64,000 bases of DNA, taken from Streptomyces jeddahensis (GTDB lineage: Bacteria; Actinomycetota; Actinomycetes; Streptomycetales; Streptomycetaceae). The stretch covers positions 1 through 64,000 of the forward strand of contig NZ_LOHS01000158.1 in the NCBI RefSeq assembly GCF_001642995.1, in the 5' to 3' direction. The translations under genes and the position numbers were made by a program. Of this stretch, positions 9,014 through 21,311 are shown in pieces; position 1 is the stretch's first letter, and every line of letters starts with the position of its first letter. The notes beneath the pieces are model-generated. The model was not told where the DNA came from, did not search any database, and saw nothing but the letters and a program-made list of their open reading frames with translations.

Positions 9014-11122
9014 ATGTCCCGGGACAGTGCCGCTCCGGCGACCGGGATGCCGGGAGCCCGCTCGGGGCGGCCTGTCGACCGGACGACACCCGCCTCACGC
9101 CTCGCGCGGCTGCTCGAAGGCGGACTGCTGCTGCAGGGCGGGATGCAGGGCAGCCCCGTGCTGCGCCTCTTCGCGCGTTGGGTGCGGCGTCCGCTGCTGC
9201 CCGCGTTGCGGCTGTGGCGGCGCAACATCCAGCTCAGGGTGGTCGTCACCACCCTGCTGATGTCTATGGGCGTGGTCCTGCTGCTCGGCTTCGTCGTGAT
9301 CGGGCAGGTGCGCAACGGTCTGCTGGACGCCAAGGTGAAGGCGTCGCAGAGCCAGGCCACGGGTGGTTTCAAGGCCGCGGAGATCGCTGCCTCGCCGACG
9401 GGCGGCGACCAGGACGCAGGCACCGCGAACGGCCGTGCCGAGCAGAACACCGCGGCCTGGATGACCGACCTCGTGGAGCAGCTGTCCAGCGGCGGCCAGA
9501 GTGCCTTCGACGTGGTCACGCTCAGCCCTGGCGCGTCCGGTGACGCCAGCGCGCGGGCTCCCCGGGCCTCGGGCGGCGTGGAGGCCGCGAGCATTCCCGA
9601 AGAACTGCAGGACCGCGTGGAACAGGGCACCGGCGCGTTCCAGAGCTACACGCGGATCGTCTACGACGAGAGCGGTCAGGAGTCGCAGCCCGGCCTGGTC
9701 ATCGGCAAGCGGCTCAACGACCCGCACGGCGAGGCGTACCAGCTCTACTACCTCTTCCCGCTCGCGCAGGAGGAGAAGTCGCTGAGCCTGGTCAAGGGGA
9801 CGCTGGCGACCGCCGGGCTGTTCGTCGTGGTGCTGCTCGGCGCCATCGCCTGGCTGGTCGTACGGCAGGTCGTCACGCCCGTACGGATGGCGGCCGGGAT
9901 CGCCGAGCGGCTGTCCGCAGGGCGCCTCCAGGAACGTATGAAGGTCACCGGAGAGGACGACATCGCGCGCCTCGGCGAGGCCTTCAACAAGATGGCGCAG
10001 AACCTCCAGCTCAAGATCCAGCAGCTGGAGGACTTGTCCCGCATGCAGCGGCGCTTCGTCTCCGATGTCTCGCACGAACTGCGCACGCCGCTGACGACCG
10101 TCCGGATGGCCGCCGACGTCATCCATGAGGCGCGCCAGGACTTCGATCCGGTGACGGCGCGCTCCGCCGAGCTGCTCGCCGACCAGCTGGACCGCTTCGA
10201 GTCGCTCCTCGCAGACCTGCTGGAGATCAGCCGCTTCGACGCGGGTGCGGCTGCGCTGGAGGCGGAGCCGATAGACCTGCGGGAGGTCGTACGCCGTGTG
10301 GTCGGCGGGGCCGAGCCGCTCGCGGAGCGCAAGGGCACGCACATCCGGGTCGTCGGCGACGACCAGCCCGTGGTGGCGGAGGCCGACGCGCGCCGCGTGG
10401 AGCGTGTGCTGCGCAATCTGGTGGTCAACGCCGTCGAGCACGGCGAGGGCAGGGACGTCGTGGTGCGGCTCGCTTCGGCGGGCGGCGCCGTCGCCATCGC
10501 CGTGCGGGACTACGGGGTGGGGCTGAAGCCCGGAGAGGCGACCCGGGTCTTCAGTCGCTTCTGGCGAGCGGACCCGGCACGCGCGCGTACCACTGGCGGA
10601 ACGGGGCTCGGACTGTCCATCGCTCTGGAGGATGCGCGACTGCACGGCGGCTGGCTGCAGGCGTGGGGGGAGCCGGGCGGTGGCTCGCAGTTCCGGCTGA
10701 CGCTGCCGCGTACCGCGGACGAGCCGTTGCGGGGTTCGCCGATTCCGCTGGAGCCCGACGACTCGCGGCGCCACCGCGGTCTGAACGGCGCCGGGCTGCC
10801 CCTCGGGAGCAGCAGCAAGCTGGCCACGGTGCCCGCGCAGCACTCACCGCTGGAGGGCTCTCGGGCCGAAGGCTGGGGGACTGCGCCTTCCCACGCGGCC
10901 ACGCGCGCGTCGATCGCGCCGCGGGTGGCCGGCGGGCTCGCGTCCGCTCCGGCCGCGGATCCGACAGCGCTTCCCGGGAGCGGCGCGCGGGTCGTGCCGC
11001 GCCCGTCCGGGGACGTCGGCGGCACGGCAGCTGCCCGGCGGGGACCGGCCGGTCAGGACGCGGACGGAGCGGGGGAACCGGCCGAAGAAGCCGGGAGCGG
11101 GGAAGTGGGGCCCGGTGCATGA
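9014..11122 (+). CDS. mtrB: Sensor histidine kinase MtrB
   Basis: The 702-residue membrane kinase of the MtrAB system has a first membrane segment at about 76-98, a periplasmic sensor region of about 170 residues, and a second segment (LATAGLFVVVLLGAIAWLVV). HAMP follows, then the dimerisation helix with phosphorylated His354 in SDVSHELRTP, and an ATPase domain with N-box NLVVNAVEHG and G-box GGTGLGLS. The last 120 residues are an Ala/Gly/Pro-rich tail typical of streptomycete MtrB. ATG 9014 follows the mtrA TGA directly, so the pair is coupled. Confidence 0.95.
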   Translation: MSRDSAAPATGMPGARSGRPVDRTTPASRLARLLEGGLLLQGGMQGSPVLRLFARWVRRPLLPALRLWRRNIQLRVVVTTLLMSMGVVLLLGFVVIGQVRNGLLDAKVKASQSQATGGFKAAEIAASPTGGDQDAGTANGRAEQNTAAWMTDLVEQLSSGGQSAFDVVTLSPGASGDASARAPRASGGVEAASIPEELQDRVEQGTGAFQSYTRIVYDESGQESQPGLVIGKRLNDPHGEAYQLYYLFPLAQEEKSLSLVKGTLATAGLFVVVLLGAIAWLVVRQVVTPVRMAAGIAERLSAGRLQERMKVTGEDDIARLGEAFNKMAQNLQLKIQQLEDLSRMQRRFVSDVSHELRTPLTTVRMAADVIHEARQDFDPVTARSAELLADQLDRFESLLADLLEISRFDAGAAALEAEPIDLREVVRRVVGGAEPLAERKGTHIRVVGDDQPVVAEADARRVERVLRNLVVNAVEHGEGRDVVVRLASAGGAVAIAVRDYGVGLKPGEATRVFSRFWRADPARARTTGGTGLGLSIALEDARLHGGWLQAWGEPGGGSQFRLTLPRTADEPLRGSPIPLEPDDSRRHRGLNGAGLPLGSSSKLATVPAQHSPLEGSRAEGWGTAPSHAATRASIAPRVAGGLASAPAADPTALPGSGARVVPRPSGDVGGTAAARRGPAGQDADGAGEPAEEAGSGEVGPGA

Positions 11123-11181
11123 GGGCCGGATCGATCCCGTCGGCGATGCGATGGACCCGGTGAGCGAAGGGGAGGCACCCG

Positions 11182-13062
11182 GTGGGCGCTGAGCGCGTCA
11201 GGCGTGGCCGTGGGCGGCGGCCGCTGCGTGCAGGACTGATCCTGGCCTGCAGCGGCGCCCTGCTGGCGGGGTGCGCATCCATGCCGGACAGCGGGGACGT
11301 GCGGGGAGTCCAGGCCACGCAGGGACCGGACACGCCGGTCCGGGTCTTCCCCATGGCACCGCGGGACGACGCCGGGCCCGTGGAGATCGTTCAGGGCTTC
11401 CTGGAGGCGCTGACCAGTGACGATCCGCAGTTCGACGTGGCCCGCAAGTATCTGACGGCAGACGCGTCCAAGAAGTGGCGCCCGAACAGCTCGACGGTGG
11501 TGCTCGCCGACGGCCCGAGCACTGTCCCGGACCACGGCGGCGACGACGCCGAAGGCGGCCGCACATACACACTGACCGGCCAGAAGATCGCGACAGTGAA
11601 CGCTCAGCAGGCCTACAGGCCCGATGACGGCCCGTACCGCCAGACGCTGCACCTCACCAAGGTGGACGGTCCCGAGGGCAGTCAGTGGCGCATCGACATG
11701 CCGCCGGACGGCGTGGTCCTCGGTGACTCCGACTTCCAGCGGATCTACCAGCCTGTCGACAAGTACTACTTCGCACGGGACTCGTCGTCCGACAGTGACG
11801 CACAGCCGGAGCTCGTCGCGGATCCGGTCTACGTCCGTGGGCAGATCGATCCGCTGACGCAGACGGTGAAGTCGCTCCTCGCCGGGCCCACACGGTGGCT
11901 GGAACCAGCGGTGCGGTCGCGCTTCCCCAGCGGTACGCAGCTGAAGGAGGGCACCAAGTCGCTGTCGCCCGACGACCAGAACAAGCTGAAGGTCCCGCTG
12001 AACCGGAAGGCCGACCGCGTCGGGCAGGCGCAGTGCACGGAGATGGCCACGCAGCTGCTGTTCAGCATCGGCGATCTGACTCCGTCGGCCGTCGACGAGG
12101 TCGAACTGTTGCGCTCCGACGGCTCGCAACTGTGCGTGCTGAGCCAGGGCCAGGCCGGGAGCATCGCGCCGCGCCGCACGGCCGGGCATTCCCCCTACCA
12201 GTACTTCCTCGATGAGAAGGATCGCCTGGTACGGATGCTCGGCAGTCGCGGTGGCAGTGGCAGCGGCAGCGGCAGCGGCAAGAGAGCGGGATCCGAGCCT
12301 GAGCCGGTGCCGGGCCCGCTGGGCAACGGCGATCAGGCGCTGCGGTCGGCGGCGGTCTCGCGGGACGAGGAGCGGGCGGCCGGTGTATCGCTGGACGGGC
12401 GCTCGCTTTTCGTCGGATCGCTCGCCTCCGGCGCCTCGCTCGGGGACCCGGTGGTGACCAGCCGCGCCAAGTCGGAGAACGACCGGCTGACGACGCCGAG
12501 CTGGGACGGCCGGGGCGACCTGTGGGTCGCCGACCGCGACCCGAAGGACCCGAGACTGCTTCTGCTGGAGAAGGGCGCAGGTGAGCCGATCGAGGTACGG
12601 ACACCGGAGCTCGACGGCGGGCGCATCGAGGCGGTGCGGGTGGCCGCCGACGGCGTACGGGTCGCTCTGCTCGTGACGGAGGACGGCAAGACGTCCCTGC
12701 GGATCGGAAGGGTCGAGCGCCAGGGCGGCTCCGGAGAGCGTCCCGAGGTGTCGGTCGTCGGACTTCGCCTGGCAGCGCCTCAGATGGAGGTCACGGCCAT
12801 GTCGTGGGCGGGGGGCAGCCGCCTCGTCGTGGTGGGGCGCGAGTCCGGCGGTGTGCAGCAGATCCGGTACGTCAAGTGCGACGGCCTGACGCCCTCGGGG
12901 GGCGTGCTCCCCGGCCTCAACGGCGTGAACGAGATCGCCGCATCCGAGGACGACGGGCTGCCGTTGGTGGCGCACTCGGACGACGGGATCGTACGGCTGC
13001 CGTCGGGGGCGGCCTGGCAGACGGTGGTCGAGAAGGGGACGGCGCCGGTTTATCCGGGGTAG
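11182..13062 (+). CDS. lpqB: MtrAB-associated lipoprotein LpqB
   Basis: The 626-residue lipoprotein has signal LILACSGALLAG followed by Cys31 (lipobox LLAGC), a GerMN-type domain in the middle and a C-terminal beta-propeller-like LpqB domain. LpqB binds the extracellular part of MtrB and modulates its signalling, and its position right after mtrB matches this. The start is GTG 11182 after GGGGAGGCACCCG. A Gly/Ser-rich linker (SRGGSGSGSGSGK) around residues 355-370 separates the two halves. Confidence 0.94.
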   Translation: MGAERVRRGRGRRPLRAGLILACSGALLAGCASMPDSGDVRGVQATQGPDTPVRVFPMAPRDDAGPVEIVQGFLEALTSDDPQFDVARKYLTADASKKWRPNSSTVVLADGPSTVPDHGGDDAEGGRTYTLTGQKIATVNAQQAYRPDDGPYRQTLHLTKVDGPEGSQWRIDMPPDGVVLGDSDFQRIYQPVDKYYFARDSSSDSDAQPELVADPVYVRGQIDPLTQTVKSLLAGPTRWLEPAVRSRFPSGTQLKEGTKSLSPDDQNKLKVPLNRKADRVGQAQCTEMATQLLFSIGDLTPSAVDEVELLRSDGSQLCVLSQGQAGSIAPRRTAGHSPYQYFLDEKDRLVRMLGSRGGSGSGSGSGKRAGSEPEPVPGPLGNGDQALRSAAVSRDEERAAGVSLDGRSLFVGSLASGASLGDPVVTSRAKSENDRLTTPSWDGRGDLWVADRDPKDPRLLLLEKGAGEPIEVRTPELDGGRIEAVRVAADGVRVALLVTEDGKTSLRIGRVERQGGSGERPEVSVVGLRLAAPQMEVTAMSWAGGSRLVVVGRESGGVQQIRYVKCDGLTPSGGVLPGLNGVNEIAASEDDGLPLVAHSDDGIVRLPSGAAWQTVVEKGTAPVYPG

Positions 13063-13157
13063 CGGGCATAGGGCATAGCAGGGACAGCAGACATAGCAGG
13101 CCGGTTGCGGCGGCCCTGATGCTGGCGCAGCAGGCCCTTCTGCCGCCGCGCGACACG

Positions 13158-13190
13158 TTGTCCACAGGGCGTTGCCAGGGGTTATCCACA
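13158..13190 (+). promoter_or_regulatory. Two DnaA-box-like sites in direct orientation
   Basis: TTGTCCACA (13158-13166) is the streptomycete consensus DnaA box, and TTATCCACA (13182-13190) is the E. coli-type consensus. Each is followed by GGG, and they lie 24 bp apart on the same strand between lpqB and comF. They start 31 bp before the comF ATG, so they could titrate DnaA or regulate comF. No origin-like array is present. Confidence 0.6.
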
Positions 13191-13221
13191 GGGGTGGCAG
13201 CGCCGCTTCCGCAGGGGCACA

Positions 13222-14187
13222 GTGGACTGCATGCGGGGGTGGTGGCAGGACCTCACCGACCTGGTGCTGCCGGCCGAGTGCGGAGGCTGCGGACGGCCTC
13301 GCACGGCGCTCTGCACGCAGTGCCACGGGGCCTTGTGCGGTCGTGCTCCGTGCCGGGTGCGGCCGGTGCCGGAGCCGGCGGGCCTGCCTGTGGTACACGC
13401 GGCGGCACCGTACGCGGACGCGGTGCGGGCGGTGCTGCTCGCGCACAAGGAGCGGGGCGTGCTCGGTCTCGCCCGGCCGTTGGGCGAGGCGCTGGCGGGA
13501 GCGGTGAGCGCCGGAGTACGGCAGGGGCATGGGACTGCGGGGTGCGTGCACGGAGGGGGTGAAGAGCATGTGACGCGTGGGCGGGCCGCATGTGTGTGGG
13601 CCGGGCAGGATGGCGCCGGGCGAGCCGAGGTCACGGAGTGCGGGCCGTTGCTGCTGGTGCCTGTGCCGTCGGCACGGCGGGCTGTACGGGCGCGTGGGCA
13701 CGATCCGGCGCGGCGGATCGCGCTCGCCGCGGCCCGCGAGCTGCGCGGCGCAGGGATCCCTGCCGGGGTGCTCGCCGTACTGCGCCAGAGGCGCCCGGTG
13801 GCCGATCAGTCGGGGCTGAACTCACGGCAGCGCCTCGCCAACCTGACGGGGGCCCTGGAGGTGGCTGCCGGAGGCGCACGGCTGCTGCGAGGAGGCGGCC
13901 CGATCGTCCTGGTGGACGACCTCATGACGACGGGCGCCTCGCTGACGGAGGCTGCACGGGCCGTCCGCGCCGCCTGTGCGGACGGACAGGCCGCCTGTGT
14001 GGACGGACAGGCCGGAGCGGGGAGGACATGGAGGACACGTGGAGCGGACCCGGCGGCGAGAAGGGGCGGTGGAGGAAGAACCTGGGAAGCATCGACGACA
14101 GCAGCCGGGGTAATGCTCCCGAGGAGCGCACCGGTGAACGCGATCAGCGCCGCCGTCGTCGCTGCCACCCCCGATTCCTTCGAATAA
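13222..14187 (+). CDS. ComF family phosphoribosyltransferase-like protein
   Basis: The 321-residue protein opens with a four-cysteine zinc-finger pattern (CGGCGRPRTALCTQCHGALC). It ends with a type I PRTase fold whose PRPP loop is IVLVDDLMTTGAS. ComF proteins link to DNA uptake in competent bacteria; their role in Streptomyces is unclear. ComF proteins are usually 220-250 residues. Here about 40 residues (roughly 95-135, rich in Gly, His and Cys) are inserted before the LLLVPVPSARRAVRARGHDP motif, and about 80 low-complexity residues follow the PRTase core. Starts at 13222 or 13231 are both possible. Confidence 0.87.
   Translation: MDCMRGWWQDLTDLVLPAECGGCGRPRTALCTQCHGALCGRAPCRVRPVPEPAGLPVVHAAAPYADAVRAVLLAHKERGVLGLARPLGEALAGAVSAGVRQGHGTAGCVHGGGEEHVTRGRAACVWAGQDGAGRAEVTECGPLLLVPVPSARRAVRARGHDPARRIALAAARELRGAGIPAGVLAVLRQRRPVADQSGLNSRQRLANLTGALEVAAGGARLLRGGGPIVLVDDLMTTGASLTEAARAVRAACADGQAACVDGQAGAGRTWRTRGADPAARRGGGGRTWEASTTAAGVMLPRSAPVNAISAAVVAATPDSFE
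13971..14012 (+). repeat. 21-bp tandem duplication inside comF
   Basis: Two adjacent 21-bp units differing at one base (13971-13991 and 13992-14012) encode the repeated peptide ACADGQA/ACVDGQA. They start the C-terminal extension just beyond the PRTase core and keep the frame. Confidence 0.8.
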
Positions 14188-14513
14188 TCCGGAACCGCCT
14201 GACAACATGCGTCGTTGCAGGAAGTAATCGGGTTAATGCACTTGAATGGAGGTACGCCGCGGTAGAGGGTGACGACATCCGTCCGGGCGAGATATGTTCG
14301 GGTGTGAGGAATGGCGGTCGCCATCCCTCGTATATCCGAATGCCTGGCCGTGGGGCTTTTCTGTAATCACCCGGCCGGCGGGGTGGAGATCTTGCCCATG
14401 GGGGAGGAGGAGGTGGAAGTCACCAAGTCCGAGGCTCCCGGGGCATCCCGGGACCTGGTGCAAAAGGGAGATGCTCCGCGCCGACGCGGAGCGATCCGGG
14501 AACGGAGTTCTGC
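14188..14513 (+). promoter_or_regulatory. Intergenic region and leader of hpf, with two hairpins
   Basis: This 326-bp gap holds no convincing gene. It contains a hairpin at 14306-14329 (GAGGAATGGC with GCCATCCCTC) that could end comF transcription. A perfect 8-bp stem at 14473-14492 (GCTCCGCG, loop CCGA, CGCGGAGC) lies 21 bases before the hpf start, so the messenger leader could fold near the ribosome site. Several AT-rich patches (14160-14190, 14215-14240) are plausible promoter positions but cannot be assigned. Confidence 0.5.
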
Positions 14514-15209
14514 GTGGACATCGTCGTCAAGGGCCGCAAGACCGAGGTGCCCGAGCGGTTCCGGAAGCACGTGGCCGAAAAGCTGAAGCTGGAGAAGATC
14601 CAGAAGCTCGATGGCAAGGTGATCAGCCTCGACGTCGAGGTGTCCAAGGAGCCCAATCCCCGACAGGCCGACCGCAGCGACAGGGTGGAGATCACGCTCC
14701 GTACCCGCGGTCCGGTGATCCGAGCAGAGGCCGCGGCCAGTGACCCGTACGCGGCGCTGGACATGGCGGCCGACAAGCTCGAGGCGCGGCTGCGCAAGCA
14801 GCACGACAAGCGGCACACGCGGCGCGGTACGGGCAGGTTGTCGGCAGCCGAGGTGGCGGACCGGGTCCCCGGTGCGGCGACGCTCAATGGGGACGGCACG
14901 CTCGTCAGGGAAGAAGAAGAGACCGAGGGCGTGCCGACGAAGAAGATGGGCTCCCTTGAGGTCAGGGGGGAAGGCCCGCTCGTAGTCCGCGAGAAGACCC
15001 ACGTGGCGGCTCCGATGACGCTCGACCAGGCTCTCTACGAGATGGAGCTGGTCGGGCACGACTTCTATCTGTTCGTCGACTCCGAGACGAAGGAACCCAG
15101 CGTCGTCTACCGGAGGCACGCCTACGACTACGGCGTCATCCACCTCTCCACAGACCCCATGGTGGCCCAGCCGCCGTCGGCCGAAGCGGGCGGTGCGCTC
15201 GGCGGCTGA
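14514..15209 (+). CDS. hpf: Ribosome hibernation promoting factor, long form
   Basis: The 231-residue protein has an N-terminal HPF/YfiA domain (MDIVVKGRKTEVPERFRKHV, about 1-100) that occupies the decoding centre. A charged linker follows. The C-terminal dimerisation domain (about 155-215: LDQALYEMELVGHDFYLFVD and EPSVVYRRHAYDYGVIHL) drives 100S ribosome formation. This is the long HPF found in actinobacteria. The start is GTG 14514 after ACGGAG, and the leader contains a stable hairpin. In actinobacteria hpf is generally stress- or dormancy-induced. Confidence 0.94.
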   Translation: MDIVVKGRKTEVPERFRKHVAEKLKLEKIQKLDGKVISLDVEVSKEPNPRQADRSDRVEITLRTRGPVIRAEAAASDPYAALDMAADKLEARLRKQHDKRHTRRGTGRLSAAEVADRVPGAATLNGDGTLVREEEETEGVPTKKMGSLEVRGEGPLVVREKTHVAAPMTLDQALYEMELVGHDFYLFVDSETKEPSVVYRRHAYDYGVIHLSTDPMVAQPPSAEAGGALGG

Positions 15210-15438
15210 CGCCCCGGTGTGACCGCAGGACCGGTGCCCCTGGCGTGCGCGTGCGCCCCCGGGGGCACCCCTGTGCGACCCCTCCGATCCGGCGCTGTCG
15301 CCCCGTTGTCGTCCGGGCATGAAATCATGGCGGTCACGCCAACCGGTGGGCGTCCACCACGGGTTGGCGCAGGACCCACCTGGCAGCACAGACCGGGCAC
15401 CTCAGGAACACAGGCCACGGCCTTCAGGGGGAGGAACG

Positions 15439-16185
15439 ATGGCGGACAGCTTCGGACCGATGCATGACGAGGACGCCGGCGACGGCGCCGTCGCCATGGG
15501 ACCGGACGGGGGCTCCCCGCGGAACGAGCCCATCAGGGTCCTCGTGGTGGACGATCACGCCCTCTTCCGCCGCGGCCTCGAGATCGTGCTTGCCGCCGAG
15601 GAGGACATCCAGGTCGTGGGGGAGGCCGGCGACGGCGCGGAGGCCGTCGACAAGGCCGCCGACCTGCTGCCCGACATCGTGCTCATGGACGTCCGGATGC
15701 CCAAGCGCGGCGGCATCGAGGCGTGCACCTCCATCAAGGAGGTGGCTCCCAGCGCCAAGATCATCATGTTGACGATCAGCGACGAGGAAGCCGACCTCTA
15801 CGACGCGATCAAGGCGGGCGCCACGGGCTACCTCCTCAAGGAGATCTCCACCGACGAGGTGGCCACCGCGATCCGTGCCGTGGCCGACGGGCAGTCGCAG
15901 ATCAGTCCGTCGATGGCCTCGAAGCTGCTCACCGAGTTCAAGTCGATGATCCAGCGCACGGACGAGCGGCGCCTCGTGCCCGCCCCGCGGCTCACCGACC
16001 GCGAGCTCGAGGTCCTCAAACTCGTGGCGACCGGGATGAACAACCGCGACATCGCCAAGGAGCTGTTCATCAGCGAGAACACCGTGAAGAACCATGTGCG
16101 CAACATCCTGGAGAAGCTGCAGCTGCACTCCAGGATGGAGGCGGTGGTGTACGCGATGCGGGAGAAGATCCTCGAGATCCGGTGA
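15439..16185 (+). CDS. NarL/LuxR-type response regulator (orphan)
   Basis: The 248-residue regulator has a 30-residue acidic leader, then a receiver domain with VVDDH at 37-40, phospho-acceptor Asp84 in IVLMDVRMPKRGG and a T/K switch. A LuxR-type HTH follows at about 185-240 (LTDRELEVLKLVATGMNNRD and SENTVKNHVRNIL). ATG 15439 is preceded by GGGGAGGA. No histidine kinase gene lies beside it, so it is an orphan in this locus. The gene sits at this position, between hpf and secA, in other streptomycetes, but its target genes cannot be deduced here. Confidence 0.92.
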   Translation: MADSFGPMHDEDAGDGAVAMGPDGGSPRNEPIRVLVVDDHALFRRGLEIVLAAEEDIQVVGEAGDGAEAVDKAADLLPDIVLMDVRMPKRGGIEACTSIKEVAPSAKIIMLTISDEEADLYDAIKAGATGYLLKEISTDEVATAIRAVADGQSQISPSMASKLLTEFKSMIQRTDERRLVPAPRLTDRELEVLKLVATGMNNRDIAKELFISENTVKNHVRNILEKLQLHSRMEAVVYAMREKILEIR

Positions 16186-16302
16186 CTGGGATCCGCTGAC
16201 CTGAGATCCCGGCAGATCTGAGATCCGGCGGACCGGGGCCAGGTCCTGGCCGGTGACCGAGACCGAGATCAGGTCCTGCCCGTCCGGTAGCCGACGAGTC
16301 CG

Positions 16303-17493
16303 TCAGGCGAGTTCGCGCGCCAGTTCCGCCGACAGCGGCTCCCGGAGCTCCTCCGGGTCCAGCCGCTCCACGCGTACATCGGTGCAGCCCACCCAGCTCG
16401 CGGCCTCGACCAGCGCCTCCGCCACGGCGCGGACGGCCTTGCGGCCCTCGAGCGACACCTGCCTGGCGACCAGCGTCCGGCCCTGGCGCGCCGGGTCCAC
16501 CCGTCCGACCAGCCGGCCCCCGGCCAGCACCGGCATCGCGAAGTAGCCGTGGACCCGCTTCGGCTTCGGCACGTACGCCTCCAGGCGGTGCGTGAAGCCG
16601 AACAGCCGCTCCGTGCGCGTCCGCTCCCAGATCAGCGAGTCGAACGGGGACAGCAGCGTCGTACGATGCCGGCCGCGCGGCACTGTCTCCAGCGCCGCAG
16701 GGTCGGCCCAGGCGGGCTTGGACCAGCCCTCCACGGCCACCGGCACCAGCCCCGAGTCCGCGATCACCTCGTCGACCTGCTCGCCCTTGAGGCGGTGGTA
16801 GTCGGCGATGTCCGCGCGCGTGCCGACGCCGAGCGACTGGCCGGCCAGGCGCACCAGGCGGCGCAGGCACTCCGTGTCGTCCAGTTCGTCGTGGAGGAGA
16901 TCGTCGGGGATCGCGCGCTCCGCGAGGTCGTACACGCGCTTCCAGCCGCGACGCTCCGTGCACACCACCTCGCCGTACATCAGGGCGCGCTCCACGGCGA
17001 CCTTGGACCCGGACCAGTCCCACCACTCGCCGCCGTTCTTCGCACCGCCCAGCTCCGTGGCGGTCAGCGGCCCTTCGGCGCGCAGCTGCTTGATGACCTG
17101 GTCGTACGCACCGTCCGGCAGGTCGTGGTGCCAGTGCGGGCGGGCGCGGTAGGCGCGGCGGCGGAAGGCGAAGTGCGGCCACTCCTCGACGGGCAGGATG
17201 CACGCCGCGTGCGACCAGTACTCGAAGGCGTGCGGGGCACCGCCGGCGCCCTGCGTCCAGTAGGCGTCCTCCACCGTCTGACGCCCCACGGCGCCCAGGC
17301 GGGCGTACGGGATGAGCTCGTGCGAGCGGGCCAGCACCGAGATCGTGTCGAGCTGGACCGCGCCGAGGTGCCGCAGCACACCGCGCACGCCCGCCCTGCG
17401 GTCCGGGGCGCCCAGGAATCCCTGTGCGCGCAGGGCTATGCGGCGGGCCTCGTCGGCGGAGAGATCGGCGATGGGACGCGGCGGAGTCGTCAT
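16303..17493 (-). CDS. Winged-helix DNA-binding protein, YcaQ-like
   Basis: The 396-residue protein has the HTH_42/YcaQ architecture: LRHLGAVQLDTISVLARSHE near residues 40-60, HAFEYWSHAACILPVEEWP, the winged-helix segment LTATELGGAKNGGEWWDWSG, and TTLLSPFDSLIWERTRTERL towards the C-terminus. YcaQ-type enzymes in other bacteria are DNA glycosylases that unhook interstrand crosslinks (AlkX/AZL family), so a repair role is likely but not shown. The chosen start is ATG 17493 (MTTPPRP); an upstream in-frame start at 17523 lacks the family sequence. Confidence 0.85.
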   Translation of the reverse strand: MTTPPRPIADLSADEARRIALRAQGFLGAPDRRAGVRGVLRHLGAVQLDTISVLARSHELIPYARLGAVGRQTVEDAYWTQGAGGAPHAFEYWSHAACILPVEEWPHFAFRRRAYRARPHWHHDLPDGAYDQVIKQLRAEGPLTATELGGAKNGGEWWDWSGSKVAVERALMYGEVVCTERRGWKRVYDLAERAIPDDLLHDELDDTECLRRLVRLAGQSLGVGTRADIADYHRLKGEQVDEVIADSGLVPVAVEGWSKPAWADPAALETVPRGRHRTTLLSPFDSLIWERTRTERLFGFTHRLEAYVPKPKRVHGYFAMPVLAGGRLVGRVDPARQGRTLVARQVSLEGRKAVRAVAEALVEAASWVGCTDVRVERLDPEELREPLSAELARELA

Positions 17494-17542
17494 GCCCCGC
17501 ACGATAGGGCGTGCCACCGACAACGGGCCCGGACCGCCGAGT

Positions 17543-18130
17543 TCAGGCCCCCCTGGGAGGGAGATACGGCGCCGTCGACGGCAGGCCCAGGTCCGACGGG
17601 AGCAGCGAGCCTACCCAGCAGTCACGGCGCACGCCCTGGTGGTTGATCGCTGAACGCAGCGTGCCCTCCATCGCGAAACCGGCCCGCCGGGCCACCGCGC
17701 GGGAGGCCTCGTTGCCGACCTCCGCCCGCCACTCCACGCGGTCGATGCCCACGCTCGTGAACGCCCACCGGGAGACGGTGAGCGCCGCCTCTGTGACGTA
17801 GCCCCTGCCGCGGTGCTCCTTGGTCGCCCAGAAGCCGATCTCTCCGGTGCCCAGCGAGCGCATGGTGATGCCCACCATCGCGACCAGAGCGCCGCCCCGC
17901 CGGCTGCCGTCCCGCAGGAAGACGCCCAGCGTGAACATCGAGCCGTCCCGCCAGCCGTCGGGCACCAGCTGACCGACGAAACTTTCCGCGTGCTCGCGCA
18001 GATACGGCGACGGAACGGTGGTCCAGCGCTGGATGTCGGGATCCTGGCAGGCCGCGTACACGGCGTCGGAGTCGTCGCCGTCCACGGTGCGGAGCAGGAG
18101 GCGGTCGGTGGTGAGCGTGACGGGTTCCAT
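17543..18130 (-). CDS. GNAT family N-acetyltransferase
   Basis: The 195-residue RimJ/RimL-like acetyltransferase shows TTDRLLLRTVDGDDSDAVYA at the N-terminus, the acetyl-CoA loop EHRGRGYVTEAA and the C-terminal EWRAEVGNEASRAVARRAGF. The substrate is unknown; this subfamily acetylates N-terminal or amino-group acceptors. The start is ATG 18130 (MEPVTL). Longer in-frame sequence upstream lacks homology. It is transcribed away from secA. Confidence 0.88.
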   Translation of the reverse strand: MEPVTLTTDRLLLRTVDGDDSDAVYAACQDPDIQRWTTVPSPYLREHAESFVGQLVPDGWRDGSMFTLGVFLRDGSRRGGALVAMVGITMRSLGTGEIGFWATKEHRGRGYVTEAALTVSRWAFTSVGIDRVEWRAEVGNEASRAVARRAGFAMEGTLRSAINHQGVRRDCWVGSLLPSDLGLPSTAPYLPPRGA

Positions 18131-18417
18131 CGGCCGATTCTGCTCGGGCGTCCTTACGGACGCCACCACATTCCCGGGCGGCCCTGTGCGCGGATATCCG
18201 GACGTCGGGGAGGGGCCTACCAGGGGGCCGGTGATCAGGCCGTCACAATTCGCAGCGGGATCGCGGCACCTTCGAAGCGCCCCGCCCGTTGGTCCTAGTG
18301 GCTGTCGCCACGGCAGACCTCCCGGCGCGGTGGGGTCCTCGCATACGATGGCCGTTGCCCCAGCAGTCAAATGGAAACCGACCGTGCCAGGCCCGACCGG
18401 CAAGGAGACCAACCCCC

Positions 18418-21285
<2,868 letters not shown>

Positions 21286-21311
21286 CGGTTGTCTGCGACG
21301 CGTAGCTGTTT

